64,000 nucleotides of DNA from Alcaligenaceae bacterium (GTDB taxonomy: Bacteria > Pseudomonadota > Gammaproteobacteria > Burkholderiales > Burkholderiaceae_B), in assembly GCA_947380655.1 (NCBI GenBank), contig CANCRX010000001.1:50040-114039 (forward strand). Reading direction: 5' to 3'. A program made the translations under genes and the position numbers. Under the pieces are notes generated by a model that saw nothing but the letters and a program-made list of their open reading frames with translations, was not told the origin of the DNA and made no database searches. Shown here piece by piece: positions 42,791-51,168 of this stretch (positions within the stretch are counted from its first letter, which is position 1; each line of letters begins with the position of its first letter).

Positions 42791-44082
42791 TGAGGATACA
42801 AAAAATGAATCGTCGTCTTTTTTTGGGACAGAGTACTGTTGTGATGGGCTTGATGCTGGGTATTCATGGCTCAGTGCGCGCCGCGGATTTAAAGGCTGCT
42901 GAGATTGTCGTGGTCGGTGCAGGCTACGGGGGGGCCACTACGGCGAAATATATTCGTTTGCTTTCAAACAATACCGCACGCGTCACGCTCATCGAACCTG
43001 ATGCTGTATTTGTCTCATGCCCGTTATCGAATCTGGTTGTGGGTGGTTCGCGCACACTTGAGGAACTGACTACGACCTATGATGCGTTGCGTTCCCTGCA
43101 CGGCATTAATCTGGTCCAGGATTTTGTCAGTCAAGTTGATTCGAATAAAAAAATCATCAAACTAGGTTCGGGTAAAACCTTGAGGTATGACAAACTGGTG
43201 TTGTCTCCAGGTATCAGCTTAATGACTGACAGTATCGAAGGTCTGAACCAGGCCAATGCCTCTGGCGCGACGCTGCAGGCATGGAAGGCAGGTCCTGAAA
43301 CGATTGCGTTACATCAACAGTTAAAGGCGATGCGTGATGGTGGTGTGTTTGCTATCACGATTCCAGAGCAGCCTTACCGCTGTCCTCCTGGGCCCTATGA
43401 GCGCGCCTGTCAGGTTGCTGATTATTTTAAGAAAAACAAACCTAACTCTAAGGTTTTGATTTTAGATGCGAATCAGGATGTCGTTTCAAAAGGTGCGTTA
43501 TTTAAAAAGGCTTGGGCTGAGTTATATCCGGGGATGATTGAGTATCGCGCCTCACATAGTGTTGTACGGGTCGATGGGGAAACCAAGACTTTGAAATTTG
43601 ATATACAGGAAGATGTTCAAGCAGATGTTTTGAATGTTTTACCTCCTATGCGTGCAGGTGCACTGGTCGTGAATGCAGGTCTTGCGAATTCAAATAAGCG
43701 TTGGGCCCAGGTTAATTTTTTAAATTTCGAATCGACCGCAGCTAAAGATATTCATGTGATTGGCGATTCTGCGCAGAATGCAGCATTTATGCCTAAATCT
43801 GCGCATATGGCTAATCAGCACGCTAAGGTCGCCGCTGCAGCGATCGTCGCTGAGTTGAGTGGTTGGGAGATCAACCCATCGCCGGTGTTAACAAATACTT
43901 GCTATAGCTTTGTGGATGCTAAGCAAGTCGTACACGTTGCTAGTGTTCATCAATATAGCGCTATTGAAAAAACCTATAAGACAGTCGCTGGCTCGGGCGG
44001 TGTCTCATCCGCTCCAAGTGATTTGGAAGGTACCTATGCCTGGGGCTGGGCAAAAAATATCTGGGCGGATAGTTTGAGTTAA
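42790..44082 (+). CDS. fccB: Flavocytochrome c sulfide dehydrogenase flavoprotein (FccB/SoxF)
   Basis: This is a roughly 430-residue exported flavoprotein. A Tat-like signal (NRRLFLGQSTVVMGLML...VRAA) precedes the FAD-binding IVVVGAGYGGATTAKYIR. The cysteine in VFVSCPLSNLVVGG corresponds to the covalent flavin attachment site. RCPPGPYERAC and NTCYSF hold the two redox-active cysteines of FccB. It oxidises sulfide and passes electrons to the cytochrome subunit upstream. Its ATG overlaps the fccA stop. FccB in this operon would deal with sulfide made during catabolism. Confidence 0.92.
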   Translation: MRIQKMNRRLFLGQSTVVMGLMLGIHGSVRAADLKAAEIVVVGAGYGGATTAKYIRLLSNNTARVTLIEPDAVFVSCPLSNLVVGGSRTLEELTTTYDALRSLHGINLVQDFVSQVDSNKKIIKLGSGKTLRYDKLVLSPGISLMTDSIEGLNQANASGATLQAWKAGPETIALHQQLKAMRDGGVFAITIPEQPYRCPPGPYERACQVADYFKKNKPNSKVLILDANQDVVSKGALFKKAWAELYPGMIEYRASHSVVRVDGETKTLKFDIQEDVQADVLNVLPPMRAGALVVNAGLANSNKRWAQVNFLNFESTAAKDIHVIGDSAQNAAFMPKSAHMANQHAKVAAAAIVAELSGWEINPSPVLTNTCYSFVDAKQVVHVASVHQYSAIEKTYKTVAGSGGVSSAPSDLEGTYAWGWAKNIWADSLS

Positions 44083-44187
44083 TAAACAGCTTGACACCGT
44101 TTGTGGCTGAGGTTCACAATCAAATCGAATCGTGCGAGTAATCGTGAAGTGATAATTTAAGCTGAAAAGATATTTACGGAGATTGAT

Positions 44188-44733
44188 TTGCCCCCAGCAA
44201 AGCAGGCTGAGTTGAGTGTGAATCCTGAAGTCAGCCGGTCTTTTGACTCGTTGCAACATACTGATCATGTGATCTGGGATCGACCAGGGTATCTTGTCCG
44301 AAGACTGCATCAACTACACGTTGCCCTGTTTATGGGCCAGGTAGCAAAGGGCGAGGTCACGCCAATCCAATATGGTTTATTGAGTATTTTAGTCAATCGT
44401 CCTGGCATTGATCAGTCTATGCTCGGTGAGGAGTTAGGCCTGGATCCGGCGAATATTGCAGAAGTGCTTAAACGACTTGAGACGCGGCAACTCGTTTCTC
44501 GCCAGGTTGACCCGGAAAATCGTCGCAGAAAGCTCTGCGTAGCAACGAAGGAGGGGGAGCGGTTCGTGAATCGCTATCAAAAAGACATGCAGCATTCTCA
44601 ACAACAACTGCTCAGCCCACTCGAGCCCAGGGAGCGAGAGTTGTTTATGAATTTATTGATGCGCCTGGTTCAGGGTAATAACGAGAGTCGCAAGGCATCA
44701 TCAGCCAGGCCTAGTGTGAATTTGTCAAAATAA
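44188..44733 (+). CDS. MarR family transcriptional regulator, paralogue of the 34257 gene
   Basis: This 181-residue regulator starts with TTG; ACGGAG ends seven bases before it, and no other start gives the full domain. Core motifs are DRPGYLVRRLHQLHVALF, VTPIQYGLLSILVNRPGIDQSMLGEELGLDPANIAEVLKRLETRQLV and a wing at RRKLCVATKEGERFV. It lies 105 bases after fccB and 99 bases before the PreA-like gene, and a perfect 12-bp palindrome is in that second gap. It and the 34257 protein flank the IorAB-Sox-Fcc genes. Confidence 0.9.
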   Translation: MPPAKQAELSVNPEVSRSFDSLQHTDHVIWDRPGYLVRRLHQLHVALFMGQVAKGEVTPIQYGLLSILVNRPGIDQSMLGEELGLDPANIAEVLKRLETRQLVSRQVDPENRRRKLCVATKEGERFVNRYQKDMQHSQQQLLSPLEPRERELFMNLLMRLVQGNNESRKASSARPSVNLSK

Positions 44734-44775
44734 TTTATGTAATTTTAAAAAATTGGTGTTTAAATATAAATACAG

Positions 44776-44787
44776 TTCGTATACGAA
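44776..44787. promoter_or_regulatory. Perfect 12-bp palindrome, candidate MarR operator
   Basis: TTCGTATACGAA is perfectly symmetric and lies in the A/T-rich 99-base gap between the second marR gene and the preA-like gene. Short AT-flanked palindromes of this form are typical MarR-family operators. No second intergenic copy was seen in the window. Confidence 0.55.
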
Positions 44788-44832
44788 TCATTTGCTTGTA
44801 CAGCATTAAATAACAATTTTCGGAGATCTTAC

Positions 44833-46149
44833 GTGGCTGACTTATCCCTAGATTTTTGCGGAGTGCATTTCAAAAACCCTGTTGTTGTTGCTTCGATAGA
44901 AACAACCAATAGCCCAGAAGTGATTCGGGAATGCGTGGATGCCGGTGCCGGTGGAATGATTATTAAAACACTCACCGATATAGAGGATATGGCACGTCTG
45001 ACGCAGAATTCTAAATATGCAATCTTGAATGAAAAGAACGAGCTGATTCGAGGAAAGGTCAATAAGAATTTTGTTTTTTATAGTCGCTCGGGCTACTCAA
45101 GTACGCCTATCAAAGAGTGGGTACCACACCTGACTGAATTACAAAAGTACGCCCAGGATCAGGGCTCGCATTTGATCGGTAGTGCCGGTGGCAAAACAGT
45201 TCAGAGCTGGATTGATATTTGTAGAACAATCGAAGACTGCGGCTTGCCAATGGTCGAATTGAATTTTGGTTGTCCACATCCTGCAATGATGCCTGGCGTG
45301 CATGGTGGTTCAATGATTGGGCAAGAGCCTGAGGTCGCACGCGAGGTCACGCGTCGCGTATGTGAGGCCGTGAAAATCCCCGTCATTGTAAAACTGACGC
45401 CTGATCAGTCCAGGGTGCTGGATGTTGCGCGCGCTGTGAAAGAGGCTGGTGCTGCAGGGGTGACCGCAACCAACCGATACACAGGCTTTTCAGTGGATAT
45501 CGAAACAGGTTTGCCTCGTATTGGCGGGCCAGCTGGTATTGGAGGCGTCTGGGCAAAAGCCTTATCGTTGCGATGGGTCAATCGCATCTATACGGAACTC
45601 GGAATGCCCATTACCGGTTCCAATGGAATTTATGATCATAAAGACGTAGTCGAGTTCATCATGACGGGAGCACCGCTTGTTCAAGTCGGTTCTGTGCTGA
45701 TGCTAAAGGGAATCAAGTATTTACCCCATATCATCACAGGTCTTGAAAATTTCATGGACAGTCATGGCTATCCTGATATTCCTTCCATGACGGGGATAGC
45801 CTCGAAACAAGCAGTTAAAGACTATGGCGAGCAATTTAGAAAGCCTCGGATGCATAGTGAGATAGCCTCAGAAGCCTGTAAAAATCCTAGTTGCACAATC
45901 TGTATCCAGACCTGCTTTTATGATGCGTTGGCACAGGGAGACGGAAGTGTGGAATCGATCCACGCGAATTGTATTGGCTGCGAGATGTGCACGCAGACAT
46001 GCCCATTTGATGCAACGAGTATGCATACGACAACAGATGAACAGCGAGCCTTAAAAGAATTTTTCCAGATTAAAGCTAATGTCTTCGAAGACAAAAAATT
46101 TGAAAAGGGATTTGAGCGGGGCATTAAGTTATCAAAGGTCAAGGGCTGA
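44833..46149 (+). CDS. PreA-like dihydropyrimidine dehydrogenase subunit (DHOD domain plus 2[4Fe-4S])
   Basis: This 438-residue protein starts with GTG, with CGGAG seven bases upstream. The N-terminal 320 residues are a dihydroorotate-dehydrogenase-like FMN barrel (ADLSLDFCGVHFKNPVVVAS; PMVELNFGCPHP; PVIVKLTPD). The C-terminus carries two [4Fe-4S] motifs at 349-361 (CKNPSCTICIQTC) and 380-390 (CIGCEMCTQTC). It matches PreA, which with PreT reduces uracil and thymine using NAD(P)H. No PreT gene is adjacent, so the electron donor is unclear. It directly precedes hydantoinase-type genes, suggesting reduction then hydrolysis of a ring. Confidence 0.9.
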   Translation: MADLSLDFCGVHFKNPVVVASIETTNSPEVIRECVDAGAGGMIIKTLTDIEDMARLTQNSKYAILNEKNELIRGKVNKNFVFYSRSGYSSTPIKEWVPHLTELQKYAQDQGSHLIGSAGGKTVQSWIDICRTIEDCGLPMVELNFGCPHPAMMPGVHGGSMIGQEPEVAREVTRRVCEAVKIPVIVKLTPDQSRVLDVARAVKEAGAAGVTATNRYTGFSVDIETGLPRIGGPAGIGGVWAKALSLRWVNRIYTELGMPITGSNGIYDHKDVVEFIMTGAPLVQVGSVLMLKGIKYLPHIITGLENFMDSHGYPDIPSMTGIASKQAVKDYGEQFRKPRMHSEIASEACKNPSCTICIQTCFYDALAQGDGSVESIHANCIGCEMCTQTCPFDATSMHTTTDEQRALKEFFQIKANVFEDKKFEKGFERGIKLSKVKG

Positions 46150-46150
46150 T

Positions 46151-48250
46151 ATGTCATACCGTTTCGCATTTGATATTGGTGGAACCTTCACGGATCTGGT
46201 GCTGTTATCAAGTGATGGCAGTGTCAAAACAGCTAAGGTACTGACGGGGGCGCCGGATGTTGTGGCACCCATCTGCGCGGGCTTGCTTGCCATGCTTAAA
46301 GAGCATGACATAAAAATGAGCGAGATTAATGAGGTTGTTGTTGGTGCGACTACCGCAGTGACTAACCTTGTGATTGAAAAAAAAGGTGCGAAGACAGGGA
46401 TCATCACAACAGCTGGTTTTCGGGATGTCATTGAAATCGCACGTGAGTTGCGTTATGACTTGTACGACCTGACTACGCTGGGTCCTGATCCGATTGTTCC
46501 AAGAGAGCTGCGTTATGAAATTAACGAGCGAGTCGATGCATCGGGTGCGGTGATTCAGGCTGCTCATGATGACGAGATAGAGTCGGTTATTCGCCAATTG
46601 GTTGCTGAGGGTGTACGTGCAATAGCGGTATGTTTTTTACATAGCTTTACTAATCCAGCGCATGAAGATCGCGTAAAACTCATTGCAAATAACATTGCAC
46701 CCGAACTATATGTATCGCTTTCTTATGAAGTGCTTGGTGAAATTCGTGAATACGAAAGGACGGTCGCTACGGCACTCAATGCCTGCGTCATGCCCATGGT
46801 TGGAAATTATTTGTCGGCGATTGAAAATGGACTGCGTAATATTGGATTACAGGCAACGCTTCAAATTATGCAGTCCAATGGCGGTGTCATTTCTCGTGAA
46901 ATCGGTGAACGTATGCCGATCCGCATGCTTGAATCGGGTCCTGCAGCGGGAGCATTAGGCGCTGCGCACAGTGCGCGTCAGGCAAAAACTCCAGATGTGA
47001 TGGCATTTGATATGGGTGGCACAACAGCCAAAGCGTGTTTGGTCACGCATGGCAAACCTTCGATCACGACAGAATTTGAGGCCGCACGCCAACAACGATT
47101 CAAAAAGGGTAGTGGACTGCCTGTCAGATTGCCAACGGTCGATCTGATTGAAATTGGTGCTGGCGGGGGGAGTATTGCTCACGTCGATAAAACAGGTTTA
47201 CTTAAAGTCGGTCCGCATAGTGCAGGTTCAAGCCCAGGGCCCGCCTGTTACGGTTTGGGTGGCACGCGTCCGACGGTTACAGATGCGGCATTATTACTTG
47301 GTTATCTTGATCCGGAAGGCACATTAAGTGGTGCGGTCAAGCTGCAGCCACAGCTAGCAGCCAATGCAATAGAAGAACACATCGCCAAACCTCTTGGCAT
47401 GACAGTGATCGAAGCCGCTAACGGTATCCATCGCATTGTTTGTGAGCATATGGCGGTCGCAGCAAAAATACATGCTGTCGAAAACGGTCGGGATATCAGA
47501 CGTTATACCTTGCTCGCTTTTGGCGGTGCGGGACCGATCCATGCGCGTGAGGTCGCCAGGCGCAGCGGTTGTAGCGAAATTCTTGTACCTGCGAACGCTG
47601 GCGTGTTTTCAGCGTTTGGATTGCTGGTCGCGCCGATGAAAATGGATATGGTTCGAACCCGCTATACACGTCTGGCTGAAATGGACTGGACGTCTGTCGA
47701 GGCGTTACTTCACGCGATGGAAGTCTCTCTCAGGAAACAAATGGTCAGTGCTGGAGTGCTTCCCGACGACATCCAATTTCGCCGCAGTGCTGATATGCGT
47801 TATGTTGGTCAGGGATTTGAGGTGGAGACAGAGTTGCCTGCCTTGATTCAAGAGTCTGAAAAAGTCCGAATTGAAAAGAATTTCCAGCAAGCCTACGAAG
47901 TACGTTTTGGTACGCAATTGATTGGACAGCGTATTGAGGCAGTGAACTGGCGTGTCGAGGCCGCTGCGCCAGCTCCTGCCAGCGTTTCACATACTAGTGG
48001 CGGAAAATTTGGCTCTGCAGTGAGCACCGGTTCTCGAACTCGTCAGTGTTTTTTTCCTGATATCAATGACTTTGTGCAAACAAAAGTATTGCAGGGGGAG
48101 GCATTGCAGGGTGGTGAGTCTTACTCGGGTCCCGCACTGATTGAACAGCCTGGATCAACCGTTGTGATTGGTCCAGGCGATCAGTTCGTGATGGATGAAT
48201 ACGACAATATCCGTATAACGCTAGGCGCCAAGTCCGGCAGTCACGCTTGA
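46151..48250 (+). CDS. HyuA-type hydantoinase/oxoprolinase subunit A
   Basis: This 699-residue protein has YRFAFDIGGTFTDLVLLSSDGS at the N-terminus and GATTAVTNLVIEKKGAKTGIITTAGFRDVIEIARE. MQSNGGVISREIGERMPIRMLESGPAAGALGA and FDMGGTTAKACLV follow, the usual actin-like ATPase blocks of the family. Together with HyuB it forms an ATP-dependent enzyme that opens hydantoins, 5-oxoproline or N-methylhydantoin, or in related enzymes carboxylates ketones. It starts one base after the PreA stop and precedes hyuB by 19 bases. Confidence 0.92.
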   Translation: MSYRFAFDIGGTFTDLVLLSSDGSVKTAKVLTGAPDVVAPICAGLLAMLKEHDIKMSEINEVVVGATTAVTNLVIEKKGAKTGIITTAGFRDVIEIARELRYDLYDLTTLGPDPIVPRELRYEINERVDASGAVIQAAHDDEIESVIRQLVAEGVRAIAVCFLHSFTNPAHEDRVKLIANNIAPELYVSLSYEVLGEIREYERTVATALNACVMPMVGNYLSAIENGLRNIGLQATLQIMQSNGGVISREIGERMPIRMLESGPAAGALGAAHSARQAKTPDVMAFDMGGTTAKACLVTHGKPSITTEFEAARQQRFKKGSGLPVRLPTVDLIEIGAGGGSIAHVDKTGLLKVGPHSAGSSPGPACYGLGGTRPTVTDAALLLGYLDPEGTLSGAVKLQPQLAANAIEEHIAKPLGMTVIEAANGIHRIVCEHMAVAAKIHAVENGRDIRRYTLLAFGGAGPIHAREVARRSGCSEILVPANAGVFSAFGLLVAPMKMDMVRTRYTRLAEMDWTSVEALLHAMEVSLRKQMVSAGVLPDDIQFRRSADMRYVGQGFEVETELPALIQESEKVRIEKNFQQAYEVRFGTQLIGQRIEAVNWRVEAAAPAPASVSHTSGGKFGSAVSTGSRTRQCFFPDINDFVQTKVLQGEALQGGESYSGPALIEQPGSTVVIGPGDQFVMDEYDNIRITLGAKSGSHA

Positions 48251-48269
48251 GCACAGGAATAATTGAATC

Positions 48270-49814
48270 ATGAGTCCGATTGATCTTGAAATTTACTGGA
48301 ATCGATTAATTGCCATTGCCGATGAAGCGGGGGCAACGCTCAAACGCACATCTTTTTCTACAGTAGTACGAGAATCCAACGATTTTGCCTGTGTGTTGCT
48401 GGACACTGAAGCACGACTGGTTGCCCAGTCTTCGTTGAGTATTCCTGGATTTATTGGCACGGCGCCGTTGTCATTGAAAGCCATGCTCAAGGTTTTTCCT
48501 AGAGAAACCTTGCAGCCAGGGGATATCTTATTTACCAATGATCCGTGGATTGGGACGGGTCATTTGCCCGACGCAACCATGGCAGCTCCGATTTTTGTCA
48601 ACAATAAGTTGGTTGCCTTTGCGATAGCTGTCGCACACCTCTCAGACATTGGCGGGCGTCAGTGGTCTGCTGATGCAGGTGAAGTCTACGAAGAAGGCAT
48701 TCGCTTTCCTGTTGTCAAACTGGCAGAAAAGGGTGTCTTTAACCCTTGGGTCATGCAAATGCTTGAAGCGAACGTGCGTCAGCCACAACAGGTGCGGGGT
48801 GATATCGAAGCGCAGGTTGGAGCACTACGTGTCGCGGATCGTCGTCTGGTTGAAATGCTCGCTGAGTACAACCTGCAGAATATGGATGAAATCGCGAGTG
48901 AAATTTTTCGTGCCTCGGAGGATGCTGCGAGGCGCGAACTAAAAAATATTCCACCTGGTGTGTATCACGGTGCTGTCGAGTCAGATGGCTGGGATGAAAA
49001 AATACGTGTGCAGGCAAAAATTACCGTTACACCCGATGGCGTGACGGTTGATTACAGTGGCAGCAGTCCGCAGGTTCGGTTTGGTGTGAATGAAACCTTT
49101 CACCATGCTTATGCATACACCATCTATCCTTTTAAATGTTTACTCTCACCTGGCATTCCAAATAACGACGGGTTTACCCGTCTATTCACCATGATCGCTC
49201 CTGAAGGAACGATTGTGAACGCCAAGCCTCCTGCAGCGGTCGGCGCGCGCCACCTGATCGGCCATCAGTTGCAGGCAGCTGTTTTTGAAGCGCTGGCAAA
49301 AGTATTGCCTGATCGGGTTCAGGCCGATAGCGGCACACCCTTGTGGTCAGTACTGATGCGTGGCGTCAATCCTGAAAAAGGTACCTCGTTTTCCAGTATT
49401 TTGTTTTTCAATGGAGGCATGGGCGCAATGCGTGATCGTGATGGTCCGCCTGCCGCAGGCTTTCCTGCAAATATTTCCAATACGCCAATCGAAATTGCGG
49501 AAATGTTGTCGCCTGTTATTTTCCATAAAAAATGTTTGATCGATGGTTCAGGTGGAGAGGGTTTGCATCGCGGAGGGATGGGTCAGATGGTGTCCTTTGA
49601 ATCGCGCTGGCCTGGCCGACTCAGAGTATCTCTGTTAACGGATCGCACGCGTGTGCCTGCGAAAGGGATCGAAGGCGGGGCCCCGGGGAGAGTTGGACAT
49701 GTATTGCTCAATGGCAAACACGTAGAACATCCAAAAGGCGTAGTGGATATGATCGAAGGTGACTCGCTTGAACTCGCGCTGCCAGGCGGTGGTGGATATG
49801 GCGTGAAGCTTTGA
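48270..49814 (+). CDS. HyuB-type hydantoinase/oxoprolinase subunit B
   Basis: This 514-residue partner of HyuA has DLEIYWNRLIAIADEAGATLKRTSFSTVVRESNDFACVLLD, NDPWIGTGHLPDATMAAPIF and HLIGHQLQAAVFEALAKVLPDRVQADSGTP. The C-terminal GAPGRVGHVLLNG and LALPGGGGYG are also typical. The enzyme hydrolyses cyclic amide bonds with ATP. It closes the MarR-PreA-HyuA-HyuB gene run. After its stop comes a T8 run (49820-49827) without a strong stem. Confidence 0.92.
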   Translation: MSPIDLEIYWNRLIAIADEAGATLKRTSFSTVVRESNDFACVLLDTEARLVAQSSLSIPGFIGTAPLSLKAMLKVFPRETLQPGDILFTNDPWIGTGHLPDATMAAPIFVNNKLVAFAIAVAHLSDIGGRQWSADAGEVYEEGIRFPVVKLAEKGVFNPWVMQMLEANVRQPQQVRGDIEAQVGALRVADRRLVEMLAEYNLQNMDEIASEIFRASEDAARRELKNIPPGVYHGAVESDGWDEKIRVQAKITVTPDGVTVDYSGSSPQVRFGVNETFHHAYAYTIYPFKCLLSPGIPNNDGFTRLFTMIAPEGTIVNAKPPAAVGARHLIGHQLQAAVFEALAKVLPDRVQADSGTPLWSVLMRGVNPEKGTSFSSILFFNGGMGAMRDRDGPPAAGFPANISNTPIEIAEMLSPVIFHKKCLIDGSGGEGLHRGGMGQMVSFESRWPGRLRVSLLTDRTRVPAKGIEGGAPGRVGHVLLNGKHVEHPKGVVDMIEGDSLELALPGGGGYGVKL

Positions 49815-50021
49815 TATAAGTTTTTTTTATTGATATTTTGACGCTCACTCAGTATGCTCAAAGAAATGCCTTGTGGTCTTAGAGCCATATTCGTGTGGTA
49901 TTTAAATAGGTAATGTATTTGAAACCACCATAATTAAAAGTAGGTAGTTTAGTTAGTCGAATTTTGTTGGTTTATTTAATCCACCATTAGTTGTTGAAAT
50001 TCCTTCCTCCAGGAGCTCTAC

Positions 50022-51116
50022 ATGCAACGTCGTCGCTTTCTTACTCAAACTGCAACTGCCGCTAGCGCAGGCTTGGCTGCAATGGCTGTCCCTGCTGTTG
50101 CTCAATCTAATCCTCAGGTTAAGTGGCGTATGGCTACTAGCTGGCCTAAGAGTCTGGATACCATGTATGGCTCTGCTGAAGAACTATGCAAGCGTGTCGG
50201 TGAAATCACAGATGGAAAGTTTGAGATTAGAATTTTTGCCGGCGGCGAAATCGTCCCCCCTACTCAAGTCATGGATGCCGTAGGGAATGGCACTGTTGAA
50301 TGTAATCACACGCTCAGCACTTATTTCATTGGTAAAAATAGCGCCTTGGCTTTTGATGCGGGCCTATCCTATGGAATGAATGCGAGACAGCAAGCCGCCT
50401 GGCTTCTGTATGGTGGTGGGCTGCAGAAATTACGTGAGGTCTACAAAAAATACAATATCGTCAACTTTACCTGTGGCAACGTCGGTGTTCAGATGGGAGG
50501 CTGGTACCGCAAAGAGATTAAATCTGTCGCGGATATTAAAGGTTTGAAAATGAGGATTGGTGGGATCGGTGGCATGGTCTTATCCAAACTTGGTGCCATT
50601 CCACAGCAGATTCCTGCGAGCGATATTTATTCCTCGCTGGAAAAAGGAACTATCGATGCGGCAGAGTGGATCGGGCCTCACGATGACGAAAAGTTAGGCC
50701 TGAACAAAGTCGCGCCTTATTACTATGCACCGGGCTGGTTCGAGGGAAGCGGTTCGATCACGACGATGGTTCACGACAAAGCGTTCGAGGCTTTACCTCC
50801 CGCCTATAAAGCCGCTTTTGAAGTCGCTTGCAATGAGCAGACTCTCAAGATGATGGCTCATTACGATCAGCTCAATCCTATCGCTTTGCGTAAACTCATA
50901 GCGGGTGGTGCAAAGGTCGCGATCTTCCCGAAAGATGTGATGGATGCAACGTATCAGGCCTCTCAAGAATTGTGGAAAGAGTTATCAGAAAAAAATCCTG
51001 ATTTCGCAGCGATCTATCCCGAGTGGTCTAAATTCCAGCAAAGTGAAGCGAGCTGGTTCCGTGTTGCTGAGGCATCTCTCGATAACTATACATTCTCTGC
51101 GCTGAGTCGACGTTAA
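50022..51116 (+). CDS. Orphan TRAP transporter substrate-binding protein (DctP/TakP type)
   Basis: This 364-residue periplasmic receptor has a twin-arginine signal (MQRRRFLTQTATAASAGLAAMAVPAVAQ). It resembles the TakP branch of TRAP receptors: WRMATSWPKSLDTMYGSAEELCKRVGEITDGKFEIRIFAGGEIVPP, NVGVQMGGWYRKEI and GLKMRIGGIGGMVLSKLGAIPQQIPASDIYSSLEKGTIDAAEWIG. TakP receptors bind 2-oxo acids. No DctQ/DctM membrane genes lie nearby, so the transporter must be encoded elsewhere. AGGAG lies six bases before the ATG. Its 206-base upstream gap holds no gene. Confidence 0.92.
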   Translation: MQRRRFLTQTATAASAGLAAMAVPAVAQSNPQVKWRMATSWPKSLDTMYGSAEELCKRVGEITDGKFEIRIFAGGEIVPPTQVMDAVGNGTVECNHTLSTYFIGKNSALAFDAGLSYGMNARQQAAWLLYGGGLQKLREVYKKYNIVNFTCGNVGVQMGGWYRKEIKSVADIKGLKMRIGGIGGMVLSKLGAIPQQIPASDIYSSLEKGTIDAAEWIGPHDDEKLGLNKVAPYYYAPGWFEGSGSITTMVHDKAFEALPPAYKAAFEVACNEQTLKMMAHYDQLNPIALRKLIAGGAKVAIFPKDVMDATYQASQELWKELSEKNPDFAAIYPEWSKFQQSEASWFRVAEASLDNYTFSALSRR

Positions 51117-51168
51117 GATTAGCTGCCCAGTGTTTTATGTGACCAGTGTGAATATGAAGGCTTAAGCG

